From positions 1-18,985 of the forward strand of contig CATLGL010000011.1 in NCBI GenBank assembly GCA_949935895.1: a stretch of DNA of 18,985 bases. Direction: 5' to 3'. Positions 1-7,287 of this stretch are shown piece by piece. The translations under genes were made by a program, and so were the position numbers. Position 1 is the stretch's first letter. Every line of letters begins with the position of its first letter. The notes beneath the pieces are model-generated. The model was not told where the DNA came from. It did not search any database and saw only the letters and a program-made list of their open reading frames with translations. The stretch comes from an uncultured Clostridia bacterium. Lineage in GTDB: Bacteria; Bacillota; Clostridia; TANB77; CAG-508.

Positions 1-138
1 TGTTTTTATATCTGATAAGTCGTCTATTGTTATATCAAGTTGTGAAACAAATGCAGCAACTGTTATTCTTGCAAATGCTTCATTACTAGTTTTGCTTTTA
101 AATTCTAATTTCATTTCATTATCATACAGATTTTTCAT
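1..138 (-). CDS. spoIIAB: Anti-sigma-F factor SpoIIAB (N-terminal part; gene runs off the window)
   Basis: The first 46 codons are present, starting MKNLYDNEMKLEFKSK and continuing through ARITVAAFVSQLD and IDDLSDIKT. This matches the N-terminus of SpoIIAB, the GHKL-fold serine kinase and anti-sigma factor that holds sigma F and phosphorylates SpoIIAA. The ATP-binding boxes lie beyond the window edge. An ATG at 136-138 has a strong AGGAGG-type ribosome binding site at 139-150. The start lies 14 bases after the spoIIAA stop, the usual spoIIAA-spoIIAB-sigF operon order, so sigF should follow outside the window. No CGG codon occurs in the visible part. Identification is by recalled family sequence and by position. 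Confidence 0.9.
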   Translation of the reverse strand, partial: MKNLYDNEMKLEFKSKTSNEAFARITVAAFVSQLDITIDDLSDIKT

Positions 139-152
139 GATTTCCTCCTTTT

Positions 153-480
153 TTATCCTGCTATGCTATTTTCTTTAGTAATTGGTATAATTTTTAGTAT
201 TCCACACATTTCAAATATTTTTTTGATGCTTGGTTTTACATTAATAAGTTCTGTATTACCGTCCTAACATTTTCATCATTTTATATCTTCCAATTAGCAT
301 TCCGATTCCTGCACTGTCCATAAAAGTAACTTGATTAAAATCAAATATAATTTTTCTTGGCATATATTTTGTAATCTCATTATCCATTTTCCTCCTTATT
401 TTTTCTGTTGTATGATGATCAATCTCTTCGGTTATTTCAAATGTTAATAACTTGTCCTTTTCATTATAGTTTGTATTCAC
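153..480 (-). CDS. spoIIAA: Anti-anti-sigma factor SpoIIAA, interrupted by a +1 frameshift at CGG
   Basis: This STAS-domain protein releases sigma F from SpoIIAB in the forespore. The ELDHHTAE-like motif appears as EEIDHHTTEKIRRK (residues 18-31), and the phosphorylation-site motif FMDSAGIG (53-60) keeps the serine at residue 56. In the start frame the gene stops at 256-258 after 74 codons (MLGR-stop). The missing C-terminus continues one base over as GGNTELINVKPSIKKIFEMC and on to a stop at 153-155, giving 108 aa, the family's length. One extra C (g261 on the plus strand) makes the codons GGA CGG TAA instead of GGA GGT AAT. Reading CGGT as Gly restores the conserved Gly-Gly of this family. 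The ATG at 480 has an AAAGGAGG ribosome binding site. It may be a decayed gene or a sequencing error, but the pattern shared with ispH and purN argues for recoding. Confidence 0.9.
259..261 (-). other. Recoding site 1: in-frame CGG followed by TAA in spoIIAA
   Basis: In mRNA sense the zero frame reads TTA GGA CGG TAA TAC. Skipping the C gives GGA GGT AAT ACA (G G N T) and opens the rest of the gene. An AGGA stretch lies immediately upstream. The site is not a homopolymer. Confidence 0.75.
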
Positions 481-516
481 ATGGTTTCCTCCTTTGTTTT
501 TTATTTTTATGATGCT

Positions 517-545
517 ATTATATCTCCTTTTACAATTTTTTCCAA
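517..545 (-). promoter_or_regulatory. Promoter of the spoIIA operon (sigma-A-like)
   Basis: On the minus strand, TTGGAA (540-545) and TATAAT (517-522) are separated by 17 bases, about 37 bases before the spoIIAA start. An overlapping AAAGGAGAT resembles a sigma-H -35 element, but no GAAT -10 follows at 11-12 bases. In Bacillus this operon uses sigma H, so the apparent sigma-A match is noteworthy. Confidence 0.6.
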
Positions 546-602
546 TAGCAAAATATAGGAAGTTTTAGCGATTTGTGAGAAGTTTTCGACATGCTTCTAC
601 AA

Positions 603-636
603 CAAAAAATATAGCCAATGTTTACATTGGCTATAT
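603..636 (-). terminator. Rho-independent terminator, minus strand
   Basis: A perfect 12-bp stem (609-620 with 625-636, loop 621-624) is followed on the minus strand by six Ts (604-609). It lies between the terminator of the upstream secreted-protein gene and the spoIIA promoter, so it acts as a second stop before the sporulation operon. Confidence 0.75.
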
Positions 637-684
637 GATACAAAATATTTCTAATTATTATATTTTAAGTTAACTACATTATAT

Positions 685-718
685 AAAAAGCGGGCAGGAA
701 ACACCCTGCCCTTTTTTT
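685..718. terminator. Bidirectional rho-independent terminator
   Basis: The GC-rich stem GGGCAGG/CCTGCCC (692-698 with 705-711) is flanked by T runs in both directions: 712-718 on the plus strand and, as A, 685-689 for the minus strand. It directly follows the stop codon of the secreted-protein gene at 720. Confidence 0.85.
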
Positions 719-719
719 C

Positions 720-1193
720 TTATCCTACCGCAGATAATAGCTCTTGAAATGCCTCTTCGGACAATTCCAGATTCATTTGTTTGCCATATATCTTTAGTTC
801 TTTCTCAATATAACGCATATCTGCATTATACAGAGTTTTCTTCCTTTCTTGCTCTTCTGGATTTCTTTCCTCCAAAAAGCTTTTGAGATGTTTCATCTCT
901 TCTTTTGGATACCTTAGCAATAATTCTTGATAGGCATCCACGAAAGTTTCATATACCTCTACGCACGATTCTTCTGTGAGCGTTTCTTGCGTCTTTTCTA
1001 TTAAGCTGTTAACAGCATCATAGAAATTTTGGGATATTTCCCCATCTTTTAACGCAGTTGTGTAGGCAATTTGCAGTTCGCTCATTTCCTTTTCACACTC
1101 ACGCTGTGCAAAAGGTTTTTCTCCCTCCGCATTTGTTGTCATCGGAATACTAAAAAAAAGCATTCCGAATACGAGAATCCAGATTAATCTCAT
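720..1193 (-). CDS. Small secreted helical protein of unknown function
   Basis: The 157-residue protein is not recognised. Residues 1-22 form a Sec-type signal peptide (MRLIWILVFGMLFFSIPMT, cleavage likely after TTNA). The mature part is charged, glutamate- and lysine-rich and predicted largely helical, with two cysteines (33 and 77) that could form a disulfide. There is no lipobox and no sorting signal, so it should be released or loosely held outside the membrane. The start has a strong AAAGGAGGAC ribosome binding site. It is a single-gene unit with its own promoter (1247-1275), an operator-like palindrome and a strong terminator. Codons are less AT-rich than in neighbouring genes (several GCG, TCC and GAG), which may point to acquisition. 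It could be a stress- or host-responsive secreted factor, but nothing shows this directly. Confidence 0.75.
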   Translation of the reverse strand: MRLIWILVFGMLFFSIPMTTNAEGEKPFAQRECEKEMSELQIAYTTALKDGEISQNFYDAVNSLIEKTQETLTEESCVEVYETFVDAYQELLLRYPKEEMKHLKSFLEERNPEEQERKKTLYNADMRYIEKELKIYGKQMNLELSEEAFQELLSAVG

Positions 1194-1220
1194 TTTTGTC
1201 CTCCTTTGTTGTTCTGGATT

Positions 1221-1238
1221 TTAGTCTTAATTGACTAA
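1221..1238. promoter_or_regulatory. Operator-like palindrome TTAGTC-N6-GACTAA
   Basis: A perfect 6-bp inverted repeat with a 6-base centre lies just downstream of the predicted -10 of the secreted-protein gene, around the transcription start. This is a usual place for a repressor site. It could also be a small 5' UTR hairpin. The regulator is unknown. Confidence 0.45.
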
Positions 1239-1246
1239 TGCATATG

Positions 1247-1275
1247 ATAATATCACATTTTTTATCATTTTGCAA
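1247..1275 (-). promoter_or_regulatory. Sigma-A promoter of the secreted-protein gene
   Basis: On the minus strand TTGCAA (1270-1275), 17 bases and TATTAT (1247-1252), preceded by TGA as an extended -10. Confidence 0.65.
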
Positions 1276-1320
1276 ATTTTGTTTCAAAACTTTATCCATT
1301 TTTTATGTTCAGACTATAAC

Positions 1321-1343
1321 CTATATGGTCTGCTTCCATATAG
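1321..1343. other. Hairpin downstream of the pseudouridine synthase gene
   Basis: The perfect 8-bp stem CTATATGG/CCATATAG (1321-1328 with 1336-1343) has a 7-base loop and no T run. On the minus strand a competing stem CAGAC/GTCTG overlaps its 3' side. It is probably a 3'-end structure of the 1361-2041 gene rather than a classic terminator. Confidence 0.4.
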
Positions 1344-1360
1344 AAATATCATTTATTTTT

Positions 1361-2041
1361 TCAAATATTTTCTAATATTTTCCATGAGCCTATCTTTTCT
1401 GGTAATGCTTTAAAAGTCATTTCTTCTTTCGTAATTGGATGTTGAATTGTTAAAGAATATGCCCACAAACAAATTTGTTTTCCTCTTCCCCTTACTCCAT
1501 ATTTTTGGTCTGCATAAATACTATGTCCTCTACTGGATAATTGAACTCGAATCTGATGGTGTCTTCCTGTATGTAAATTGATTTTTAATACAGATAATTG
1601 TAAATCTTTATCATATTTTATAGTTTCATAATCAAGTTTTGCAAGTTTTGCATTTTTGGTTTCCTTTTTTACTACTTTGCTTAAATTACTTTTTTCATTT
1701 TTAACTAAATAATCTTCTAATGCTCCTTTTTCTGGTATCATATTTCCATCTATGATTGTTAAATATGTTTTTTTAAACACTTTATTACGTACTTGTTCAC
1801 TTAGTCTTGAGGCTGCTTTTGATGTCTTTGCAAAAACCATTACTCCACCAACTGGTCTGTCTAGGCGATGTACTAGTCCCAAATAAACTTCCCCTGGTTT
1901 ATGATATGTTTTCTTTAAATATTGTTTTACCAAGGTTAACATATCCAAGTCATTCGTTTTATCTTGTTGTGATGGAATATTGGGTTGTTTTTTTACAACA
2001 ATTATATGATTATCTTCATATATAACTTCTAATTTTTCCAT
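1361..2041 (-). CDS. RluA-family RNA pseudouridine synthase
   Basis: This 226-residue enzyme isomerises specific uridines in rRNA or tRNA to pseudouridine. The family signature GLVHRLDRPVGGVMVFAKTS contains the catalytic aspartate of HRLD, and the second conserved box LHTGRHHQIRVQLSSRGH is present, as is DQKYG near the end. There is no N-terminal S4 domain, as in the short RluA-like group; the exact target cannot be told. I chose the ATG at 2039-2041 (MEKLEVIYEDNH) because a GGGAG ribosome binding site sits 8 bases ahead. A longer reading from 2074 would overlap the upstream gene without a binding site. The start lies 2 bases after the methyltransferase stop, indicating one operon of RNA-modification genes with the ispH-like gene. 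Confidence 0.9.
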   Translation of the reverse strand: MEKLEVIYEDNHIIVVKKQPNIPSQQDKTNDLDMLTLVKQYLKKTYHKPGEVYLGLVHRLDRPVGGVMVFAKTSKAASRLSEQVRNKVFKKTYLTIIDGNMIPEKGALEDYLVKNEKSNLSKVVKKETKNAKLAKLDYETIKYDKDLQLSVLKINLHTGRHHQIRVQLSSRGHSIYADQKYGVRGRGKQICLWAYSLTIQHPITKEEMTFKALPEKIGSWKILENI

Positions 2042-2043
2042 TT

Positions 2044-2907
2044 CTATTTCTCCCAACGACCATAGATTCCACATGGCAAAACCAATTTTGAATTTGTCAT
2101 TGGTAAACCAATTTCACCAGAAGAAAATTTGCCTCCTATTAGTTCTTTTATATTAACTCGTAACAGATTTTCTAATACTTTTGCTGAAATTCCTGTTGTA
2201 TAAGAGTTAATTAGGAAAAAGACAGGATTATTACTTAATAGTTTCATACATAATGAAATCAAATCTGCAATACTTTGTTCAAACTGCCATACTTCTCCAT
2301 TAGCACCTCTCCCATAAGATGGCGGATCCATAACGATAGCATCATAAGTATTTCCTCTTCGAATCTCACGATTAACAAATTTAACAACATCCTCTACAAT
2401 ATAACGAATCTTTTTTTCTTGCAATCCTGAAGCCATTACATTTTCTTTTGCCCATGCAACCATTCCTTTTGAACTATCTACATGACATACACTTGCTCCT
2501 GCTTTTAATAAGCTAACTGTTGCGCCTCCTGTATAAGCAAATAAATTTAATACTTTTATTTCTCTTTTTTCTTGTTTTACCTTTTGGGTCATCCAATCCC
2601 AATTTACAGCTTGTTCTGGAAATAAGCCTGTATGTTTAAAGCCCATTGGTTTAATTTGAAATGTTAAGTCTCTATAATTAAGTGTCCAAGCTTTAGGCAG
2701 TTGTTTTTGATATGTCCATGCACCTCCTCCTTGTTTACTTCGATTATAAATAGCATGCGCTTTTTTCCATAACTCTGGATTTGTTTTTTTATTCCATATA
2801 ATTTGTGGATCTGGTCTTATTAAAAAAATATCTCCCCATCGTTCTAGTTTTTCTCCATTTGCCATATCTAATATTTCGTAATCTTTCCAATTATTTGAAA
2901 TGTCCAT
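2044..2907 (-). CDS. Class I SAM-dependent methyltransferase (RlmI-like, probable rRNA methyltransferase)
   Basis: The 287-residue protein has a Rossmann-fold methyltransferase core. Motif I is VLNLFAYTGGATVSLLKAGA, binding S-adenosylmethionine. VCHVDSSKGMVAWAKENV follows, with the acidic residue that contacts the ribose. Motif IV DPPSYGRG is the catalytic-site loop typical of base N- or C5-methyltransferases. The whole resembles the RlmI/YwbD-like group (Methyltrans_SAM domain) but lacks an N-terminal PUA domain. The likely substrate is rRNA; the position cannot be deduced. Its first 17 bases overlap the recoded end of the ispH-like gene (stop 2891-2893), and the pseudouridine synthase follows after 2 bases, so all three are probably co-transcribed and translationally coupled. 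Confidence 0.88.
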   Translation of the reverse strand: MDISNNWKDYEILDMANGEKLERWGDIFLIRPDPQIIWNKKTNPELWKKAHAIYNRSKQGGGAWTYQKQLPKAWTLNYRDLTFQIKPMGFKHTGLFPEQAVNWDWMTQKVKQEKREIKVLNLFAYTGGATVSLLKAGASVCHVDSSKGMVAWAKENVMASGLQEKKIRYIVEDVVKFVNREIRRGNTYDAIVMDPPSYGRGANGEVWQFEQSIADLISLCMKLLSNNPVFFLINSYTTGISAKVLENLLRVNIKELIGGKFSSGEIGLPMTNSKLVLPCGIYGRWEK

Positions 2908-3786
2908 ATATATACCCCTTAATTTCTGTATCTTTTAAAATTTTTGCTACTTTTTTAATTTGTTCTTCTGTTATTATTTCTGTTGCCATTATTCCGAACC
3001 TTTTTAAAACGTCTTATATAATTGATATACAAATCCTCCATTTTTTCTACAATCATTGCATTTCCACAATATTGTAATGCGATTTGATAAAGTCTATTTG
3101 TATGTGAACTTTCTTTTGCCCCCATAACAATCATCATTTCCACTTGCCTTGCTAATTGCTTTGTTTCCTCCTTCTTTATTTTTGTTGCTACACAAGTCGT
3201 TTTTTCAATTACTAATTTAATCTTTTCATCTAATTTGTTTTGAATATTGGTAACTAGCTTTTCTATTTTTTCAATTGAAAATGTAGGCTGAGAAATAATA
3301 GCTACTTTCTTAGTTTTTTGTTTCTCTAATTTCTCTATCGCTTTTTCAATATCGATTTCATCTTCTATTTGCATTACATTTTCGTTTGCAAAACTAAGTG
3401 CTGTTGCAGTCTCCTTACTTTCTTTTTTTCCTATGTAAAAAATATCATATCCTCGTTTAGTATAACTCTCCATTTTTTTATGTATGTTAGCAATCTTAGG
3501 ACATGTTAAATCAATCAATGGAATCTGTTGTTTTTCCACATCTATATAAAATTGTTTATTTGCTCCACACACACCAACAACCAATTTTTCCTGTTTTGGT
3601 AACTTTAGAGTATCTTCTATTATACTTATTAGCATATCTTGTTCTAATTCCATGATATCCCAATAATGAACCAATTCCCCAAAACAATAAACTGGCTCCT
3701 TTTCTTTTAACATATCATTTACTTTTTTTATCGCTCTTCTTACTCCGACTACAAAATCCCGCTGTTTTTCCTACTATTACTTCCAT
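2891..3786 (-). CDS. ispH: IspH/LytB-like 4Fe-4S protein, interrupted by two +1 frameshifts at CGG
   Basis: The protein is homologous to 4-hydroxy-3-methylbut-2-enyl diphosphate reductase, last step of the MEP isoprenoid pathway. The ATG at 3784-3786 has an AAGGA binding site. Zero-frame reading ends after 23 codons, and the main open frame (3713-2955) lacks both ends. Dropping one C at 3747 restores GFCSGVRRAIKKVNDM. Dropping one C at 2996 restores KKVGIMATEIITEEQIKK and runs to a stop at 2891-2893, giving 297 aa, normal for IspH. The cluster cysteines are kept (12, 95, 198), as is His40. By comparison with E. coli from memory, His74, His124, Asn227 and Ser269 equivalents appear replaced (Cys73, Ser123, His228, and loss of the AGAS loop). 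It may therefore be a divergent paralogue with altered substrate use, so the symbol is tentative. The small membrane-protein gene lies 13 bases upstream. Confidence 0.82.
2994..2996 (-). other. Recoding site 3: in-frame CGG near the 3' end of the ispH-like gene
   Basis: In mRNA sense the zero frame reads AAG GTT CGG AAT AAT GGC. Skipping the C gives GTT GGA ATA ATG GCA (V G I M A), matching the conserved VGITAG-type segment of IspH. Without the shift the protein ends in an Asn/Arg-rich nonsense tail at 2955. Confidence 0.75.
3745..3747 (-). other. Recoding site 2: in-frame CGG in the first Fe-S motif of the ispH-like gene
   Basis: In mRNA sense the zero frame reads TTT TGT AGT CGG AGT AAG. 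Skipping the C gives TGT AGT GGA GTA AGA (C S G V R), the conserved GFCxGV motif with cluster ligand Cys12. Confidence 0.8.
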
Positions 3787-3799
3787 AATTCTTTCCTTT

Positions 3800-4003
3800 T
3801 CATATTTTTGCTAGTAACAAGAAAAAATAATAAATAAGTATACCATCTGCCATACAAAAAATAACTGCCATTGTAAAAAACAACGATAATACCTTATGTC
3901 TTTTTATTTTTTCTTTTATCCTCTTTTGTATCGGATATTCAAGCTCGTCCTTTTTTAAATTATAACGAATGGTAAATATTTCATCTTTTGCATATTCCAT
4001 CAT
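3800..4003 (-). CDS. Small single-pass membrane protein of unknown function
   Basis: The 67-residue protein is not recognised. Residues 1-38 are highly charged (KKDELEYPIQKRIKEKIKRH), and residues 39-65 form one hydrophobic segment (VLSLFFTMAVIFCMADGILIYYF). This suggests an inner-membrane anchor with a positively charged cytoplasmic N-terminus. Two adjacent ATG codons (3998-4003) follow a GGGG-type ribosome binding site. It ends 13 bases before the ispH-like start and so heads that operon. Its role could be linked to the ispH-like protein, but only position says so. The 272 bases between it and uvrC show no clear terminator and only a weak TATAAT at 4034-4039. Confidence 0.65.
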   Translation of the reverse strand: MMEYAKDEIFTIRYNLKKDELEYPIQKRIKEKIKRHKVLSLFFTMAVIFCMADGILIYYFFLLLAKI

Positions 4004-4275
4004 TTGTGTTTCCCCTTTCTAATATATTCTTGTATTATATATATGAAAGAGTTTTATATTTTATTACTTTATTTTCTTAAATCATATCATAAGTTTTCGA
4101 CTTTTTTCAATATTTTTCCTATTTTTCTATTGCTTTTTCGTAATTATTCAATACTTTTTGGTAAAATAATACCTCTTAATAAACATAGTATAAGTATCTT
4201 TTTTTAGAATTTCTTTTTGATATTAGCAACTTAAAGCACAATTTTGGGATTTGTTAACTATATTTTTTATAAAAT

Positions 4276-6057
4276 TTAATCTTTTCTTAATCTCCTTGCT
4301 ATTGTTTGGCTAATTCCTTTTACTTTCATTAGTTCTTCTTCAGTTGCTTGCTCTATATTTTCTACACTTCCAAATGCTTTTAATAACTCCTGTTTTTTCT
4401 TTTGTCCAATTCCATCAATATTATCAAGACTTGATTTTGTCATCCTTTTTTGTCTTATTTTTCTATGATATTCAATTGCTGTTTTATGAACTTCATCTTG
4501 AAAGTTGGTAATAACATTCATTAGTTCTTCTGAAAGTTGGAATTCTTTCCTTTCCTCATCAATAAGTGCTCTTGTTCTATGTTTATCATTTTTTACCATA
4601 CCAAAAATGGGAATAGTTAATCCATATCCTTGAATTGCTCGTTTTGCAGCTCTTAGTTGGGTAATTCCTCCATCTACAAAAATAGCATCTGGAAGTTTTC
4701 CAAATCCTCCATTTACATTCTCTATTGAATGTTTCAGTCTCCTTGTAATAACCTCCTCCATACATCTTGAGTCATCTTGCGTAAATACTGTTTTTATTTT
4801 AAATCTTCTTGATAATTTATGATTAACTACTCCATCTTGCAATACACACATACCAGCTACTATATCTGTTCCTGATATATTTGATATATCATAAGTTTCA
4901 ATTTTTCTTGGCATTTTTTCTAAATTTAGTGTCTTTTTCAATTCTACTAATATATCATATTTTTCTTTAACTTTATTGTCCAAGGTAACTTTTGCATTTT
5001 TTTCTGCCATTTCTACAAATCGTAATTTTTCTCCTTTTTGTGGTGATTTTAATTCTACTTTTCTTCCTACTTTTTCTGATAAAAATGTTTCAATAGCATC
5101 TTTATCTTCTAATTGTTCTTTTAACATAATTTTGTGTGGAAGTTCCTCCTTGCTCATATAATATTGTTTTACAAAACTGGATAAAATTTCTTCATTTGTA
5201 ATATCTGTTGACTCCTCAAAAAAGTAATGCTCTCTTCCTATCATTTTACTTTTTCGAACAAAGAATATTTCAACACATGCTGTCATTTCGTTTTTAGCAA
5301 GTCCAATAACATCAATATCATTTTCTGTAATATTTGATACTTTTTGTTTTTGATTAATCTGCTCTATAGCTATTTTTTTATCTCGCAAATATGCTGCTTC
5401 TTCATAATCTTGTTTACTTGCTGCTTGTTTAATTCCTTCTTCTAATTCCTTTATAATAGGGGCAATTTTTCCTTCTAGTAACATCATAATTTGATCTATT
5501 TGCTTTTTATATTCTTCTTTTGAAACATAGCCCATGCATGGTGCTAAACAACGATGAATATGATAATTTAAACAAGCTCTTTGATTGGATTTAAAATTTT
5601 TGCATTGACGAATTTTAAATTTTTCTTTAATAAAATTTACCATTTCTTTTGCACTCCCACTATTGGCATATGGTCCAAAATACTTTGCTCCATCATTCAA
5701 AATAGTTCTTGTAATACATACATTTGGGTAATCGCTTTTTATATCTACTTTTATATATGGATATGTTTTGTCATCTTTTAATAGCACATTAAATTTAGGT
5801 CTATTTTCTTTAATTAGATTACATTCTAGAATAAGTGCTTCTGCTTCATTATCTGTTACAATATATTCAAAATGGTCTATAAGTGAAACCATATTTTCGA
5901 TTCGTTTGGTTTTATGTGTTTTTCTAAAGTATTGTCTTACTCGATTTCTTAATATTACCGCTTTTCCAACGTAAATAATATTGTCTTGTTTATCCTTCAT
6001 AATGTAAACTCCTGGTTTTACTGGTAATTTTTTCAATTCCTCTTCAATATCAAACAT
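4276..6057 (-). CDS. uvrC: Excinuclease ABC subunit UvrC
   Basis: This nuclease of nucleotide excision repair makes both incisions around bulky DNA lesions together with UvrA and UvrB. The 593 residues are full length. In order: an N-terminal GIY-YIG nuclease domain (KPGVYIMKD with IIYVGKA, about 13-95) for the 3' cut. A UvrB-binding UVR motif (KQDYEEAAYLRDKK, about 215-230). An RNase-H-like endonuclease domain for the 5' cut, with the DISNISG and DAIFVDGG aspartates. Tandem helix-hairpin-helix motifs at the C-terminus (LDNIDGIGQKKKQELLKAFG and VKGISQTIARRL). The ATG is preceded by GGAGG at good spacing. It is intact with no in-frame CGG. A TATAAT at 6155-6160 with no clear -35 may be its promoter. 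Confidence 0.97.
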   Translation of the reverse strand: MFDIEEELKKLPVKPGVYIMKDKQDNIIYVGKAVILRNRVRQYFRKTHKTKRIENMVSLIDHFEYIVTDNEAEALILECNLIKENRPKFNVLLKDDKTYPYIKVDIKSDYPNVCITRTILNDGAKYFGPYANSGSAKEMVNFIKEKFKIRQCKNFKSNQRACLNYHIHRCLAPCMGYVSKEEYKKQIDQIMMLLEGKIAPIIKELEEGIKQAASKQDYEEAAYLRDKKIAIEQINQKQKVSNITENDIDVIGLAKNEMTACVEIFFVRKSKMIGREHYFFEESTDITNEEILSSFVKQYYMSKEELPHKIMLKEQLEDKDAIETFLSEKVGRKVELKSPQKGEKLRFVEMAEKNAKVTLDNKVKEKYDILVELKKTLNLEKMPRKIETYDISNISGTDIVAGMCVLQDGVVNHKLSRRFKIKTVFTQDDSRCMEEVITRRLKHSIENVNGGFGKLPDAIFVDGGITQLRAAKRAIQGYGLTIPIFGMVKNDKHRTRALIDEERKEFQLSEELMNVITNFQDEVHKTAIEYHRKIRQKRMTKSSLDNIDGIGQKKKQELLKAFGSVENIEQATEEELMKVKGISQTIARRLRKD

Positions 6058-6381
6058 ATTTCCTCCATTTGGTTAGGCTATGGGAAGTTAATTTGTTTAG
6101 TGGCTTCTCTACATATGCATTTTGCTCTACAAATATGCACACAACAGGTACTTTATTATAGGATTTTCTTATAAAAATAAAAAAGGATATAAATGGTTCC
6201 TCCATCTATATCCTTCCAAAACTTATTTCTTCGCCCAAAACAAGTTCCTAAACCCCCATATAACTTTTAAAAAGTTATTTCTTAATCTTTCCGATTGTTG
6301 CGCTATTTCTCTTATAACGCTCCTTTACTATATCCTATTTTCTTTATTTTGTCAAGCTTTAACCATAATTTTCCAGTAAAT
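6058..6381. other. 324-base intergenic region between hpt and uvrC
   Basis: It holds the hpt terminator (6173-6215) and a near-perfect palindrome (about 6260-6278, ATAACTTT/AAAGTTAT). A minus-strand TATAAT (6155-6160) could start uvrC transcription. I see no convincing gene; short open frames here lack ribosome binding sites. Confidence 0.5.
6173..6215 (-). terminator. Rho-independent terminator of hpt
   Basis: On the minus strand a stem of AAGGATATA with TATATCCTT encloses an inner ATGG/CCAT (6183-6215, loop 6197-6201) and is followed by TTTTTT and a second T run. Confidence 0.75.
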
Positions 6382-6897
6382 TTATTCCACTTCTGCAATA
6401 TATGGTAAATTTCTATAATTTTCATTATAATCTAGTCCATAGCCTACAACAAATTTATCTGGAATTTGAAATCCTACATAATCTACTGTTACATCATATT
6501 CTCTACGTTCTGGTTTATCTAATAATGTACATAATTTAATACTTTGCGGATTTTTGGTTTGTAAGTGTTTTATTAAATAGCTTAATGTTTTACCAGTATC
6601 AATAATATCTTCTACAATTAGTAGATTTTCTCCTTCTAAATTTTCTGGTAAATCTAATTTTAAATTAATTTTTCCAGAACTTATCTTTTCTTTTCCGTAA
6701 CTTGATACTTGCATAAAAGAAAATTTTACTTTCCTATTCATTTTTCTCGCTAAATCCACCATAAAAACAGTAGAGCCTTTTAAGATACATACTAAAGTTA
6801 ATTCTTTTTGCTCATAATCTTTTTCAATTTGTTGTGCTAGTTCATAAACCTTATTTTGAATAGTTTGTTCATCAATTAGTACTTTTAATTCCTCCAT
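6382..6897 (-). CDS. hpt: Hypoxanthine phosphoribosyltransferase
   Basis: This cytosolic salvage enzyme converts hypoxanthine (and usually guanine) with PRPP to IMP/GMP. The 171 residues are typical. The PRPP-binding loop LLIVEDIIDTGKTLSYL (about 93-109) has the two acidic residues, TLVCILKGSTVFMVDL forms the early pyrophosphate-binding loop, and PDKFVVGYGLDYNENYRNLP supplies the base-binding segment. The ATG is preceded by AAAAGGAGAG at good spacing. It is transcribed away from glmS, with its own terminator. A minus-strand TATAAT (6951-6956) lies 54 bases upstream but with a poor -35. An inverted-repeat element at 6978-7026 may be part of its control region. Confidence 0.95.
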   Translation of the reverse strand: MEELKVLIDEQTIQNKVYELAQQIEKDYEQKELTLVCILKGSTVFMVDLARKMNRKVKFSFMQVSSYGKEKISSGKINLKLDLPENLEGENLLIVEDIIDTGKTLSYLIKHLQTKNPQSIKLCTLLDKPERREYDVTVDYVGFQIPDKFVVGYGLDYNENYRNLPYIAEVE

Positions 6898-6977
6898 ATT
6901 TACTCTCCTTTTATTTTAATAAAAATATGAGTTATTTTTTAATATTTTATATTATACTACAAAATATACAAAATTAC

Positions 6978-7026
6978 TATAGTTTTAGGCATTTTTATTT
7001 TGAAGCCTGTGAATATCTAAACTATA
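6978..7026. promoter_or_regulatory. Nested inverted repeats upstream of hpt
   Basis: Outer arms TATAGTTT (6978-6985) and AAACTATA (7019-7026) enclose inner arms AGGC (6987-6990) and GCCT (7005-7008). This could be a folded leader RNA of hpt or a pair of operator half-sites. It matches no riboswitch class I know. Confidence 0.35.
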
Positions 7027-7195
7027 ACTTTTATTGTTATGTGTCTATACAATAATTTATTTTTTCCTTTACCTTTATGTTTCACTCATACTCCTCTGGC
7101 TTAGTACTCTGGCTATCTCCATTACAAATTACTACCTTCCTTCTACTTATGTTTGAGTAGGTAGCACAAAAAACCTTAATATTTTCTTATGGTAC
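7027..7195. other. Unassigned divergent region between hpt and glmS
   Basis: This stretch is less AT-rich than other spacers and has a direct repeat CTCTGGCT at 7094-7101 and 7107-7114. A CTACT/AGTAG inverted repeat lies near 7142-7162. No gene with a ribosome binding site is seen. A small RNA or binding sites are possible. Confidence 0.35.
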
Positions 7196-7227
7196 TTGCT
7201 ACTTTTGCAAATTTGGTGTAATATAAT
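7196..7227 (+). promoter_or_regulatory. Probable glmS promoter
   Basis: TTGCTA (7196-7201) and TAATAT (7219-7224) are 17 bases apart. A perfect TATAAT (7222-7227) overlaps but would need a 20-base spacer. The ribozyme begins about 60 bases downstream. Confidence 0.55.
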
Positions 7228-7287
7228 ACTATTAGTTGAAAGTTTATGTTAAGAAAACAATAATGAAAGGAGTATTATTTTTTATAT

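Noticed and set aside
259..3747. Random sequencing or assembly indels as the explanation of the CGG breaks
   Set aside because: None is in a homopolymer, all insert the same base in the same codon context, and neighbouring out-of-frame CGG sites are unaffected. It remains possible for any single site until reads are checked.
6185..6213. T-box or riboswitch in the hpt-uvrC spacer
   Set aside because: The hairpin is followed by a T run directly after hpt, and no T-box or riboswitch core sequence is seen; a plain terminator explains it.
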